Shown: positions 1 to 12,467, numbered from the stretch's first letter. The stretch is DNA of 64,000 nt from Neurospora crassa OR74A (GCF_000182925.2 NC_026502.1:3720001-3784000), one strand, 5' to 3'. Notes: generated by a model not told the origin, from the letters alone. Made by a program: numbers and translations.

Positions 1-167
1 CTCCATGTCCCTTCAAACAATATGGCGGTACGTTCAATGTTATCGGACAGCCGCATATAGAAAGTTCGCTAACAGACAATGCACAGTGGGTTGAGGTAAT
101 GCTTTTCGCGGCCTCCAGAAACTGTACCGCTGTCAAACAGTAATCAATCGCTAACCCGGCGCGATAG

Positions 168-3100
168 AAAATCATCGCAAACTACTATGCGGATTCAAAC
201 CCGGATGTGAGAAGCAAAGTCCAGAGCCCAGGCATTCAATCATCAACACAGCTGCTTCTGCGGCCTCAATACTGGCATGGACAACAGCAAGGGACTCGAA
301 GTGGTATTGTTCATGCGAGACACATGCGCCCCTTGTGTGAAATGGTATCGTCTGACACGGGCAAGATTGAGCAGAGCTCAAAGAACATTGCCCTGTTTGT
401 ACGTTTGCGCCCTGTTCGCTAACCATATCATGCGACTAACAGAGACAGATGCCTTATCTTCACTGGGAGACTAATCGTGCACGACAAACGATATCAAGGA
501 TGATTGATGGCAAGTCGGACCGGCAACGCCAAAAGGACCGAGCCAAAAAGGAACTGCAAAGATTACGTCGTGTCGAGAGTCGAAGTGAACTTGCAAGGCC
601 TGGAACTCAGAAAAAAGAAGGCAAAAATGACCCCAAACCCACTGATAGGAAGGATCAAAAACATTTTCTCGCTCGGGCGCGTCGGATTACAAATATGAAA
701 AGCCTGACATCGACCGTTGAGCTGCTTCTGCCCCGGGGAGTAAACGCGAACGTGGGAATCGACGAGACAGGGCGCCTACAAGTTAGCAGTGAGCTTGGCC
801 AATACCTCATCGACGCGGCTCGACTTTTTGAGGCAATGTCGATGATGAAAGACCGACAAATGGTTGAACAATATCTGTTCCACGAAGCACCGCTTCATCC
901 CCGCCGAACCCTACGTCAATGTATCAATAGAGGATTCAAGTCAACAGTATCGCGTGATCAGGACCAAACAGTCTGTCAGGAGACCAGCTGTGATGCTGAG
1001 CCTTTTTACAAGTTGGTAACCGTACTTCAAGACAAAACCAAGCGTACGAAATAAGTAATCTGACAGAGCTTTTTCACAGGTTCGTATCATTACCACATGA
1101 CTTTATGGGATTGGGCCAGCGAATCATCATCGAAATCGATAAAGCCAAGCAGCTGCGGCTACAACGTCTATCGACAGCAAGGCCCTTGACCGAGCATCAC
1201 GCCTACGATGACCATTATGGATGCGAGGAATGCAGGCAAAATATCATGCAGGTGCAACGGCTGATAATGGTTGACCAGATATGGATGTGGATCCTTGACG
1301 AGCAAACCATCATCACGTCTTTCCCACAAAGCTGGCAAAGGAACGCCAAGCAGACCATCAATGGCATTCACGAGTCCATTCGTGCCCGGCTGAGACCCTT
1401 GGTGACGACGGAGATTGACGACCAGGTTCAATCCATTTACGAAGTAGGGCTCATCATTCTATCGGAGTGTTGCAGTGTGCTGCTTGATAGAACAAACCTC
1501 GATGCAAGTATCTTCCTTTATTGTTGCCCCCTTTTGTTACAAAACACCTAGTTACTGACTGTCTTCGTGTGGGTAGAGCCAATTCCAAGTCCTGGATACA
1601 TTTTCGGAGGTTATCGGCCGAGTTGTAAGTACATCCAAACCCAAAAACCGCGGCATACCGAACATTTCCCTAAGGTAGTTTTGGCATAAAGCGCAAGCAA
1701 CACGCCGTGATGCTCGGTCATCTCAGGCATTGGCTGTCTAGAGCCAGTCTGATCTACCGTGATCGATCTACGTTTGTCGACCTATCAGTGTTACATCTTC
1801 CTCTGCTAGACAACACCGATGAAGAGGTAATCGCTGCTTTTTTTTTTTTTTTTTTTTTTTTTTTCGGTTTTTCCCTTTGGACTTGAGATCTCTAACATTT
1901 GTTACTCAGAAACTACAACAAGAACTTCGCGAAGCAATGGATGATCTGGATGTAATGATTGACATACACGACCAGCAAAAAGATATAATTCGTCGATTTT
2001 GCCAATATGCAGAGCACAATTTATCCCCAGAAGAGGAGAAACTGCGAAGGTTTAGAGAGCAGTCTAAGGATCTTCTCTACAAGCTAGGCAACCAGCAAAA
2101 CGAGTTGCAGAGATTAAGGAAGTGGGCACAAAGTACAGCAGAAGCTGTCAGTTACCTCTGATGCATGATTTGTCCTGGCCGTATCCGACTAACTCTTCAT
2201 AGATGGACGACCTAATTTTCCAGAAGCAGCAACAAGCCAGTCTGGTACAGGCATGGGAATCAGCAAGACAAGCCGATGAATCCACCAGCCAAGGGCGGGC
2301 GATCATGCTGTTTACTGTGGTGACCATTGTCTTTGTGAGTTTAACTCGTAAAATCAATTTGACAGATCACCTTCTCACTCCTACTCCAGGTACCTCTTTC
2401 CTTCATCTCAAGCATATTCGGAATGAATAACATTGAGTTCACTGGCCAAGGCCCAATGACTCTGAACCAGCAGTTCAAACTCATGTGTACGGTGATCCCC
2501 CGCCACGTTTCACAGACTTTTGTGTGGATTTGATCAGGCACTAACAACATTCCCCTTGGAACAATTAGTCCCGGTATCATTCGCAATCATCATATCCACT
2601 ATTGTCATTGCTTTCAGTAAGACACTGAGAGGAATTGCATGGTCGGTTTACAAGTATCTCTCCACGGCGGTGGTCGTCCACACTGGAATCTACGAGATTT
2701 GGCTCGCATTCCGTCACCAAGGGCGATCTCCTCATGAGATGTTTATACGTACAATGGAGAGTAAAATAGACAAGATGAAGCGAGACGTGGAAAGAGAAGG
2801 AAGACGGGAAGAACGCAGGAAGGATTTTGAGAAAAGGACAGGGCACAAACTCGAAGAAGATACAGAAATTGATGAGCGACCCTCAGCGATGGATTTCATC
2901 CTCAGACGCCATCCAAGTTTGATGGAAGATGGTTTGCCCCCTAACACCGCTGGGCCACGCTTGCCTTCGCCAACCGCTGGCAACGTCTCTTCACCCAGAG
3001 CGACAGAACAGCCACAAAGTCCTAATCGCAGCAGGCGCACGAGCATTTTTCGACTGAGAGAAACTCCCGCTACGCCTGGTGGGTATTCAGCAGCAGATGG

Positions 3101-3263
3101 TAGCCGTGACCCAGAGGAAGCTTTTGATTTGGAAATGGGTCCGGTTGCTGTAGGAAGAAGGATCATCGACAGGCGAGCGCGCAGAGAGAGGGCACATACA
3201 GCCATCGAAGAAGAAGAGAGAACCAGAGCAAGCCAGGATATTGTTCAGGACAGAGTGCATTGA
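168..3263 (+). CDS. CorA-like Mg2+ transporter, multi-exon, 5' end uncertain
   Basis: Likely membrane Mg2+/divalent cation transporter of the fungal CorA-like group. I read exons at about 168-398, 449-1011, 1080-1503, 1577-1624, ~1692-1826, 1910-2146, 2203-2334, 2390-2486 and 2569-3263; reading phases agree except that the acceptor near 1680-1698 is a choice. Seen: MPYLHWE after the first intron, RLIMVDQIWMWIL with TSFPQSW in exon 3, a long helix in exon 6, then a first membrane segment (IMLFTVVTIVF), the CorA signature GMN at 2420-2428, and a second membrane segment (FPVSFAIIISTIVIAF). A polar, Arg-rich tail of about 200 residues follows. Exon 3 ends best at a GC donor (GCAAGT). The first open stretch has no ATG after the stop at 165-167, so the start lies upstream or in an exon I cannot see. 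Family call firm; exon 1 and the 1012-1079 intron tentative. Confidence 0.8.
1838..1864 (+). repeat. T27 homopolymer inside an intron
   Basis: Run of 27 T in the 1827-1909 intron of the CorA-like gene, between the GTAATC donor and a CTAAC branch-like site at 1892. It probably varies in length between strains. Confidence 0.9.
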
Positions 3264-4020
3264 TGATAAAGTTTGTGGATCTGTGTTTCCTTACCTAGTC
3301 ATATTGCCTCTTTCTCCTTTTTTTATTTTGTTCTCCTCTTGTATTTTTCGAGCATTAATATATACTGTACTTGTGTAAAAGAAAGTGGTCGTTCCTTGAA
3401 GCGGCCTTTTGTTGGTTTTGTAGCGGTCAGCGGGGGCGAGAGCCAAATGTAATGGTCATCAAATTAAGGACGGGGCATCGCACTCTTCTAACGCTCTTCT
3501 GGTTATCGTATCCTTCTTCTTTCTTTTTTCTTTATATACTCGTCATTGCCTAGAAAGCAAAAGTCATTCAATACCGTCATGCCGATTGCCAAAGGGCGGC
3601 TTTATTGGATGGATCTCAGCGGGATCTTAGCGGGATCTCAAGCGCTGGCCAATCCCGTGTAAGCGCGCCTGCAAATCGATACATGCAGCCCAGGCCTCCG
3701 CACCGAGATCTTCGGAGCGGCACAGATCCGATGCATTCCTTCAATCTTGCTACCCTTTTCCCGTGTGGTTTTAGGTCAGGACAACGTCATTTGGCCTTTG
3801 AGCCTCAAGCGAGACCAGATCGAATGCGAGACTTGGTAGTACGAATGATGGTATCGGCTGAGACTTTCTTACGATATATGATCCGTAGAGGATGGACATC
3901 CCTCATTGCCAAGTTATAGACCTAGGGAGCTACTTGATCTTTTGCCACGACAAGATACAAGAAGACGAAACATTGCTGGACAACGATAATACCCCTTGAG
4001 AGCAGCTCATTTTATTCACC
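3264..4020. other. Intergenic, no gene seen
   Basis: 3' flank of the CorA-like gene and promoter side of the dehydrogenase. T-rich stretches at 3309-3345 and 3518-3541. The short open frames lack any recognisable motif. Confidence 0.5.
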
Positions 4021-5484
4021 ATGTCGACCAAACTTTGTCAACGCATTGCACGCACTGCAACTTTGTCACCGACTTCTCTAGTTCCTCGATCCAGCAGACT
4101 TATACCCATTGTATCATCAGCTGCTGTACGACCATCATCCGCCATCCCAACCAGACGACCCTTCTCGACAACTGAATCCCGCTACCTCGCCAACGTACAA
4201 GCCGGTATGGACAAGATACGAGTATGTGTAACCCCCTTCTTCCAATAACAACTCACCTAGTTATCCTTTTCACAAACAAGTCACTAACACCTTTCACCTC
4301 CAGGACGCCATCGCCGAAAACTTCGGCGGCCCCGCCCACAACATCGGCACCACATCCTTCTCCCTCGACGACACCCCCGACCTGTCCGGCAAAGTGGCCG
4401 TCATCACCGGCGGCTCCGAAGGCATCGGCTACGGCGTCGCCTACACCCTCATCAAACACAACCTCTCCAAACTGTTCATCCTCTCGCGCAAGCGCGAGGT
4501 CTTTGACGGCGCACTAGCTTCCATCGCGTCCGAGCTCGGGCAAGACAAGGCCGATCGCGTGCACTGGATCCAGTGCAACCTAGAAGACTGGGCGCAAACC
4601 GCCGTGGTAGCCGAGCAAATCAAAAAGGACACGGACCGACTCGATATCCTGGTGAATAATTCGGGAAGGGGCATCATGACGGCCGGACTGACGAGCTACG
4701 GGGTGGATAAGCACATGGCGACGAATCACATGGGTCATGTGGTTTTGACGAGCCATTTGCTGCCGCTTTTGCAAAAGACGGCCGAAGAAACGGGCGAGAC
4801 GGTGCGCATCAGTAATCAGAGTTCCAACTTGCATAGTGCGGCGCCCAAGGGGACGCAGTTCAAGAGCCTGGAGGAGATTAATGAGGATGTGGGGCCGAAT
4901 GGACAGTATGGACGGAGCAAGTTGGCGGGGATTTTGTATGCGAGGTATTTTGATAGGGAGGTGACGAGGAAGATGGAGGGCAGTAAAGGGAGGGTGGTGA
5001 TGAATGCGACGCATCCGGGGTTTGTGTCGACGAAGCAGAGTGTGAAGGATATTCATGAGCCGTGGGTTTTTCCTTTCCTTTTTTTTTTCCTTTCCTTCTT
5101 TTTTTCTTTCCTTTTCTTTTTCTGGTCTTTTTCTTTTTCTGGTCTTTTCGGGCCACCGACTCGGAGATGTTGATACTGACAGAGGAGAAAAAAAAAAAAA
5201 ACAGATACCCCATCAGCGGATTCGCCATATCCCACCTCGCGGAACCGTTCAAGAAGGACCAGTTTGAGGGCGCGGTGCCGACGGTGTACGCCGTCACCAT
5301 GGCCAACGAGGGCGGTCAGTGGATTTGCGCGCCGGCCAAGGCGGAGGCGGGCACTGACCTTGCGCAGAGCGACGAGTTGGCGGATAACTTGATGGAGTTG
5401 ACGAGGAAGATTATTAGTGAGAAGACGTGGCCCAAGTCGGTTGCGAAGGGATGTCCGATGGATGATGTGGTTGTGCATGTTTAA
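4021..5484 (+). CDS. Short-chain dehydrogenase/reductase, probable mitochondrial
   Basis: NAD(P)-dependent oxidoreductase of the classical SDR superfamily, 412 residues in three exons: 4021-4221, 4304-5061, 5205-5484. Seen: a cofactor-binding TGGSEGIG motif at about residues 102-109, NNSG at about 185-188, a Ser-rich stretch near 240 (NQSSN) supplying the likely catalytic Ser, and YGRSK at about 269-273 with catalytic Tyr and Lys. The first ~55 residues are rich in Arg, Ser and Thr without acidic residues and contain RRPFSTTES, like a mitochondrial presequence with its cleavage region. The closest families I know are retinol dehydrogenase/WWOX-like SDRs; the substrate cannot be read. Intron 1 has a clear CTAAC branch site. 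Intron 2 is odd: a long T/C tract, then 14 A directly before the acceptor. Confidence 0.88.
5062..5204 (+). other. Intron 2 of the dehydrogenase with T/C tract and A14 before the acceptor
   Basis: Donor GTGGGT at 5062; acceptor CAG ends at 5204. A T/C tract fills about 5067-5146, a branch-like TACTGAC sits at 5174-5180, and 14 A (5188-5201) precede the acceptor. A second AG at 5181-5182, right behind the branch site, would add 22 nt and shift the frame. Confidence 0.75.
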
Positions 5485-8258
5485 GCTTCACAATCAGGTC
5501 GGGTGTCCGTGTTTAGGTTGAGGAAGTGCAATAGGGGACGAAATTAGGTTGCCGCGAGAAGCCTGGCGAGCCTGGGCACCATTCCCGTCGTTACATACCT
5601 AGGTGACGTCGTGGTGGTCCACTATTACCGCTATCGGAACCGGGCGATCAGTGGAGCTTGGTGGTACGTTGGGCATGGGTTACGGAGACGCTTCAGGCCG
5701 ATAATGATGTGCATTAGGATACAGGCTTGAGGCTTGGCTGACGAGGAGGCCTGTGAGAATTGTGTATGGTAGAGCCGGTAGTTTTCGTATCTTCGCGAAG
5801 GTGTGAATCTTGTACATGTTCGGACTACTATTTGCAAATTCCCCCCCTTCACATGGAAATATCTTGGCCAACCGGAGTTTCCTCTGGAGACGTAAGACGA
5901 AAGATTAGGTGGTTGCAAACTGTAATTTGCAACGCTGACAGGCTGCCCGGATTCGCCTTAACCGGGGTCGGGTCTGACTTTGGTGACAGGGTACACTTTA
6001 TATGGACCCGTGTACACTACCGGAGGTATGGTCGCTGCGGTGGTCCCACGTTAAGGCCTCGCGGCGGCGGTCGTCTAGTGTAGTTCAAGCTAGAAGGTCG
6101 TCTCTGGTCTGTGCACCCGATTCCCCTTTTGCTAAAAACCCCCCCTTTGGCAAACATGTGATGCAGTTTGATGGAATTGCAATGGAATTTGGGCAATCAG
6201 CGTGGCAAATAGCAATTAGCAGTCCTGACCACCAGAGGCATTGCGGGCAGCTTGAATCGTTTATAAAAAAAAAAAGAGGGTAATTTGCAAAAAAGGGGTG
6301 TTGGCATTAACAGGGGATCCTGCTGTTGCAGTTTAAAGACACCTCATCACGACCCCTTTTTCCCGTCCGTCCCGCGGATCTGCGTCCCCGCACAATGTAG
6401 GGCGAACACGGCATTGGGACCTGGACTTCCCTGCCATTGTTTATTCCAGATTTCCAGGCATGATTCGTTAAGTCTGGGCACCCAACCACCAGGCACAGGG
6501 GCAGGGGGGCATGAACCACAAAACTCCACATTGGTGATGTCGTTTCTTTTCGTTCTTTCGACCTTTTCAATTTGAGAGGGCAAGGTGCATAAGGAGCTTC
6601 CTTCCGGTCCGGTCCAGCTTCCGACAACGTCCCGATAATTCTATGAATTTCCTTGGCATGTTCCTCAGCTGGGCCCAGGCAGTGGGCATTACAAAAGTGG
6701 TGCTGGTGATGGTGATGTTAGCTACACTACAAGGGGACAGTGGCAGGGTGATGAGTGGGACAAAACCCCTGGATCCATGGAGCCATGACGCTGGAAACGA
6801 GTGCGGAATTCGGAGGCCACAAGGGGGCGCAAGTGTGACAAGGAACATGATTGGCGCATTGTTGGCGAACCAAACGATCTATCACGGCTTGCTGGTGATG
6901 CCCAGTTCGTTGATGATGCAAGAAAATGGTTGTTGAGCCACACACTACTACTCTTCGATGGTGTTGGTAGATCTGCCTGGGTTGGTGAGGGGTAGCAAAA
7001 TCAGTTACTCGCGAGGATGTTGAATGGCGAGAGAAAAAGAGAACAAGACAGCCAGGAGCTACCTCTGTCCACTTTCTACTTGTCAAAATAATTGATAGTG
7101 GTTCCTTACTTGTCGACATTGCATGCTTGGCAGGAGGATTGACAGCCATTTGGGGCCGCACAGCAGAGGTCCACAGCATCCAATGCCGCTCAAAGCAGGT
7201 CCAGTGCAAAGTGCTGTCCGTCACCGGGCACTGCATTGCGTCTGTCACCCACTCACTGCTCGTCACCCCGCTTCTCACCAACCAGAATCCAGGAATCCAG
7301 GGCGCTGCAGGACCAAAACATGGCGAATCCCGTCATTCGCCCGCTCCACACCATCCATTTCAGAGACATCCTCCACTTTCGAGAACCTTTGGAGAACTTG
7401 TCCCCTTTTTTCTTAGTTTGCGCATTCACCATCATCCCCTCCAACTACGGGCTTCCATCTCGACCATACGCCACGGCCAGCAGTCAAGTGAGTGCATGTT
7501 GTGACTTTTTTGCGACTACCACGAGATTCACAAGAGTCCCATCCTTCGACTCTGCTGCCTTGGCCTGGATGAGCAAGTACCTTACCTTAAACGTAGCACA
7601 GTCGCGCCGTCGCACCATCCTTCCTCGGCCGCCGTTCATTGCCAATTGGAGCGCCTGAGACATCGGAGAAAAAAAGAAAGAAGCCTTCCCCTAGAACGAC
7701 ACAGCCCAGTTGGTCGACCAATTCTATTCGCGCATTCTATAAACGGAATAAGAAACCATCAATCGCCCGAAATTTGTGACGGTCCAAGACGGGCAGGCAA
7801 ACGTCGAGCCCGGAAAGCTGCGCAAACCTGCAGTCCACTCACTGACTGACTGTGGTTCTCTTTCCCCCTCCTCTTCTCCGGGTCCCGTCCGATCGTTCCT
7901 CTTTCTCGACTTCTCCCGTCTGCCGTACCCCGTTGCTCCACGACATCGAACCGGCACATCACCCCGAACCGTACTACATGACACTGCCAACCTGTTGATG
8001 CAAGGCGGCCTTCCGTCCTCTTGACTTACTGTCTCGAACCGCTCATTTGACCTTTACCCCCCCGGACGCCGACGACATATTCCTGAGCAGGCATCATCCT
8101 GACACAACCGTCACTTTGCGACGGCCTGTCGTTTCGAAACCGAGACATTTGAGAAACACGGCGAGCATATCGTTGGCTCGTCACCTTGTTGTCGACGTCG
8201 GTACCGTGTTGTATGGTCATCCCACCGACGGCGCCGTTTGTCCAGCAGGCCGCCCACT
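5485..8258. other. Long intergenic / leader region, no gene seen
   Basis: About 2.8 kb. The part nearest the next gene (about 7840-8050) is pyrimidine-rich, as in fungal promoters and leaders, and could be a long 5' UTR with upstream AUGs. Open frames of 60-180 codons on both strands carry no motif I know and overlap one another, so I call none. Confidence 0.5.
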
Positions 8259-11200
8259 ATGGAGTCCGCCATAGACATTCGTTCCCATGACCGCCCCATC
8301 CGCCCCCTTTCCAGCTTGCGACCTGCTTCCAGGGAAAGCATAAGCGCTAGTTCGACACGTACCCGAACCAGCAACCCCAATGGCAATCACCAGACACATG
8401 CGCAACTACCCCAGGACCGCCCCCGATCCTCCCGTCCGCCGAGCTCCTCCAAGCAACATAAAGTCTCCTTCTCCCGCGATAGCGTTGACATCCTGGCCTT
8501 GCCCCCCATGTCAGAGTATTTGCAAGAACGGATCGAACGAACACGAAAGATGGAGGCCGACCGAGCGTGCGGGAAACAGCCCATTGAGAGACCCAAGACT
8601 TCCGTTGGCTTTACCAGTCCGATTGCCTCGCCAGCCAGACCAACAACGGGTACCAAGAGTCGACTTCCCACCATCGCCTCGGAAATCAGTGCCAAGAAAA
8701 CCGAACAACAAGCGCCGTGTATGAAGGATGCCCAAGATCTCATGTCCAAGCTACACAAACAAAACTTTGACCTCAAACTGGAACTCTTTCATCGGCGCGA
8801 GAAGCAGACGGCTCTGGAGGAGCTAATTGAGAAGCTGGAACTGGAGAAAGACCAGTTGAGGAGGGAGCAAAGGGAGACACAGGACCTCAATGACGTCTTG
8901 TTGGAAGAGCTGGAGAAGAAGGACAAGGCAGTTGAGGAAGCTGTGGCCATGATCGTTACTCTTGAGTCACGAATTGAGAATCTGCTCAAGGAACGGGAAA
9001 TGGTCCGGCAGGTGGAGGCGGAAGGACTCTACAAGTCGCACCACGACGCCTCTGATTCCGTCCCTTCACGTAACGAAACACCAGATACCCTCAGGGGCGG
9101 CGAGCAAAAGGCCCTTCATCGCATGCCGAGTTTCCTTGCGGAGCCAACCGAGGACACCGAAAACCTTCGAAACGTCTACCTCGAAACGCGAGCTAGCGGA
9201 CTGGGCCTGGGTCGGTTGTCGGAGGAGGAGTCGCCAGAAACAAATCGGAGCGAGTTGATCAAGGTTGGTAGCCCAGCATTAAGTCTTCTCAGCGAGAGTT
9301 CCTTCTTGAGCATCTACGGCCAGAACGAGGCCAGCTCTTCGCTCCGTTCGCAGAGACCACCGCACGTGGATGGCGCTGAAGAGCACCTGAGTTCCATGCC
9401 AAACCGAAACTCGCTAATGCCCGAGGCTACCCTTACAAAGTCCAGCCGTCGCCCGCTATCACCGATAGCAACAAACAGGTCAAGCTCATTCCGCAAGAGC
9501 CAGCTTGGTCTTGGCATTGACAAGGCAGCTGATCAAGTGTTAGATGAACCCAGGACTGCCTCCTTGGTAGACAAGTCCGGTTCAAGGCACAAGCTCGACC
9601 AGGAGACAGGCGCAGCATCGGTCAAGTCACAAGCAGACTCTACCTCCCGAGGAACAAACAGGACCTCTACACAAAAGGTATATACGCATGGGTCTTCGGT
9701 AACGGACTTCCCTCGCGTGCATAGTGGTCTTCCACCCACCCCCGACACCATCTCAACTTCGACCCTGCGTGTCCTTCAAATATCAGATGACTCACTATCA
9801 AAGAGACAAAGTTCGGGCAACGGGCCGGCCAATATCTCTTCTTCGGGCGAGACGGCCTCGGTGCACTCGGAAGGTGAGGATGAGGATCACCTTCATATGT
9901 CGCGCCGACAACAGAGCCAGCCGGCGTCCATCACGGCTTTCAACAGTCTCCGAGGACTCGAGAGCGAAGGAGCGATGTTGGATATTTGTTACACGACGTC
10001 GGAGTCGGAACGGCCGCCTTCTGCTAGTAATGCTCGACGATCAGAAGAGCATGGAGGCCGCAAGAGCTGGTCGAGTGAGGAGGAGGAGTATGATGTCGTG
10101 GCGGATGGAAGGACGAAATCTTTTGCTTCGAGTATCGATTTGTGGTTGAGGGAGAGCCAAAAGCCGAACAAAATAGTACCACCACTGGATCCGCTGAGCT
10201 CCGTGTCCCAGGTCGGCGGTCGCGAAACGGATCATGGCCGAGTGTCGCCAGACTTGTTTTCTTTCCCCACCGGATCACAAGGTTGGATGTCAGATGCGAT
10301 TTACGGAAAGCTCGACGGAACGGGGTACAAGTGTGCAGGCGGCGTACGAGTAGCTAGTGGGAGCTCGAATGCCGATTCCGCATTTGGCGGTCGAAGCTAC
10401 ATGGGCGACTTACTTCCCACACCAATCTTTGGCTCTGGTTTAGCAGGACTGCACGAGGTTAGGAATATGGCGCCGCCGCCGCCGGAACGCGGGTCAAGCC
10501 TCAGGGCAACAATGGGCCACCTTACCCCGGGCTTGGATGGGTCACTGTCAGGCTCAGCTAGCAGTTTGCCGGCCTCACCCACCATTCGGCAGTTCCAGAC
10601 TCCCTTGAGGAATCCCCAAGGAAGGAAGAGCAACAGGGACTCTCCGCGAACGACCATGACGACAATTCGCAGCAATAGCATTGGCCAACGAAGTGAAATC
10701 GACCCATCGTCAGACTTGTCCTTCGATATTGATCACCGAGCAGCCACTGTCCCACCCAAAACGCTCTTCAACCCCCCACCTAAAGAGGGAAAGGAAAAGT
10801 CCTCCAAGCGGCATTACCCCCCCACGGCCTCACACCCTGCTCGGTCAAAGCTCAACAGTCTATTTAGAAGATCGACCGGCTCGGTTGAACCCTCCTCTTC
10901 CCAAGCCCACAGCTCCAACCCCGCCCCCTCTTTCGTCTCTGCGTCGTTCTCTCTTTCGTCGAGGGACCGTCCGTCTGATTTTGGTCACTCTTCGTGGGGC
11001 AGACGTAATTCCGAAATGGCCGTCGACGATGACCATACTGGCGCTACACCTCCTCCCATAAAGCGGATCAGACCGACGAAGAAGAATGAAGCAGCTGCTG
11101 ATAGAGCTGATGATGAAGCGGGAGGAGTCCCACTTTATCAATCTTCCTTTGGGGACTATATGGATGGAAGACACTCGGCGGAGCCGCCTCAGAGGCCGGT

Positions 11201-11390
11201 TACCAGTGGTGGCGATGGAGAAGGCGGCAGTCTCCTGTCGAGCATCCAGAATTCCTTTTCAAAGTCGCTTGGGTCTGGTGATGGGCCGCCGCAGAGTCAG
11301 GGTGGGCGGAGAGAGAGTGCGGTTGGCGGGAAGAGGAGGTGGTTCGCAAACCTCGGTAGGGTCGGGAGTATGAGGAAGGGTGGGAATTAA
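8259..11390 (+). CDS. Centrosomin-motif-like coiled-coil protein (microtubule-organising centre)
   Basis: 1043 residues, no intron seen. I start at the ATG at 8259; the frame is open a little upstream but only with non-ATG codons. Residues ~1-155 are polar and Pro/Ser/Arg-rich. At about 160-250 lies a strong coiled coil that begins LHKQNFDLKLELFHRREK, matching the centrosomin N-terminal motif 1 found in Cnn, pombe Mto1/Pcp1 and Aspergillus ApsB relatives, which recruit gamma-tubulin complexes. The remaining ~790 residues look disordered, with Ser/Pro/Arg-rich stretches and many possible CDK-type S/T-P sites, ending in a basic tail (GGKRRWFANLGRVGSMRKGG). Role as a spindle-pole or septal microtubule-organising factor is inferred from the motif. 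Unknown: whether the tail binds gamma-tubulin complexes or membranes. Confidence 0.78.
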   Translation: MESAIDIRSHDRPIRPLSSLRPASRESISASSTRTRTSNPNGNHQTHAQLPQDRPRSSRPPSSSKQHKVSFSRDSVDILALPPMSEYLQERIERTRKMEADRACGKQPIERPKTSVGFTSPIASPARPTTGTKSRLPTIASEISAKKTEQQAPCMKDAQDLMSKLHKQNFDLKLELFHRREKQTALEELIEKLELEKDQLRREQRETQDLNDVLLEELEKKDKAVEEAVAMIVTLESRIENLLKEREMVRQVEAEGLYKSHHDASDSVPSRNETPDTLRGGEQKALHRMPSFLAEPTEDTENLRNVYLETRASGLGLGRLSEEESPETNRSELIKVGSPALSLLSESSFLSIYGQNEASSSLRSQRPPHVDGAEEHLSSMPNRNSLMPEATLTKSSRRPLSPIATNRSSSFRKSQLGLGIDKAADQVLDEPRTASLVDKSGSRHKLDQETGAASVKSQADSTSRGTNRTSTQKVYTHGSSVTDFPRVHSGLPPTPDTISTSTLRVLQISDDSLSKRQSSGNGPANISSSGETASVHSEGEDEDHLHMSRRQQSQPASITAFNSLRGLESEGAMLDICYTTSESERPPSASNARRSEEHGGRKSWSSEEEEYDVVADGRTKSFASSIDLWLRESQKPNKIVPPLDPLSSVSQVGGRETDHGRVSPDLFSFPTGSQGWMSDAIYGKLDGTGYKCAGGVRVASGSSNADSAFGGRSYMGDLLPTPIFGSGLAGLHEVRNMAPPPPERGSSLRATMGHLTPGLDGSLSGSASSLPASPTIRQFQTPLRNPQGRKSNRDSPRTTMTTIRSNSIGQRSEIDPSSDLSFDIDHRAATVPPKTLFNPPPKEGKEKSSKRHYPPTASHPARSKLNSLFRRSTGSVEPSSSQAHSSNPAPSFVSASFSLSSRDRPSDFGHSSWGRRNSEMAVDDDHTGATPPPIKRIRPTKKNEAAADRADDEAGGVPLYQSSFGDYMDGRHSAEPPQRPVTSGGDGEGGSLLSSIQNSFSKSLGSGDGPPQSQGGRRESAVGGKRRWFANLGRVGSMRKGGN

Positions 11391-12050
11391 GTTGCGTGGA
11401 GAATGCTGCCATTCCAAAAAATGAGACGGGGAGGGGGGAGTGTCAACGCTCGGTGCATCTGCTTCACATTATCTCATCTTTAACCCACCATCTGCAGTTG
11501 TATAGACAGACAAGACGAAGTCGGGCTCAGGCCTAGTACGTACACTCAAGTGGGCTTTTTCACATACTACTCACCCCCTTTTCACCTTTTTACTACTTCT
11601 ACTCTTCACATTATCTTCATTGGGTCGCAGCGCATTTTTATCTTCCAGACTTTTATCTTTTTTATCTTCTTTTTCTTTCCGCATTCACAGTGCGACCGAC
11701 GTTTACATATCCCATCTTTAATCACTTCTTCTTACATATACATGTTGTATTTTTTTTTTACCATTTCTCTTTCTTTTCTTTTTCTGGCCTCGGTCCTCAC
11801 TTAGGTCATTATCGTTGTTATACTTTCCTACTGGAACTACTGAAAAGAAAGACAAGAAAAAGGATTTCATATTTGTTTTTGGGTTGAGGCACGGTCGGGG
11901 TACGATGTTGTTATGAGTTTATGTTACGATAACTTTTGATTCTTTTTTGGTATCTTTTCTTAACTGCTGGGTCGGTGATCAAGAATTGGGGGGTATGGAA
12001 GAAAGGATTGGAGAAAGAAAGTCAGTAGTCGGTGAGGGGATTAGAAGGAG

Positions 12051-12088
12051 AGGGAGAGGGAGAGGGAGAGGGAGAGGGAGAGGGAGAG
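12051..12088 (+). repeat. (AGAGGG)n microsatellite
   Basis: About six copies of the hexamer AGAGGG, purine-only on the + strand. Confidence 0.9.
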
Positions 12089-12252
12089 TAATAGACATGC
12101 GCATTTTGGTTCGAGGCACAACTTGGGTGTGCCCACAGGGCTTCGGTGTGGATAGCAGCCATACATAACCCGCATAGAGATGCGTACCTACCCAGGTACC
12201 TATAGATGATATCTGGAATATCAACTGTTACCATCCAACCATTCATCTATTC

Positions 12253-12270
12253 ATCTATCTATCTATCTAT
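12253..12270 (+). repeat. (ATCT)n microsatellite
   Basis: Four and a half copies of ATCT. Confidence 0.85.
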
Positions 12271-12467
12271 TGATCCCCATTACTTAGTTCCTATTCCTAC
12301 ATCCTGCGTGGATGCTTCCAGGGTTATGTTGAAAGAGGACGTTTTCATTTATTACTACACCAACTGACTGACTTGACAATTATTCCTGCCAATACCACCC
12401 CCACCGCCGCCGCCAACACAATACAACACAAACAAGTTTGGTTTTCCTTGCACACTCAAGTCAGTCT

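Noticed and set aside
4878-5478. Lys-rich minus-strand frames with KKKKKRK runs
   Set aside because: Antisense of the dehydrogenase and its T/C-rich intron.
7127-7658. Overlapping + strand frames upstream of the coiled-coil gene
   Set aside because: Three frames are open at once in a C-rich stretch; no motif or splice structure favours one.
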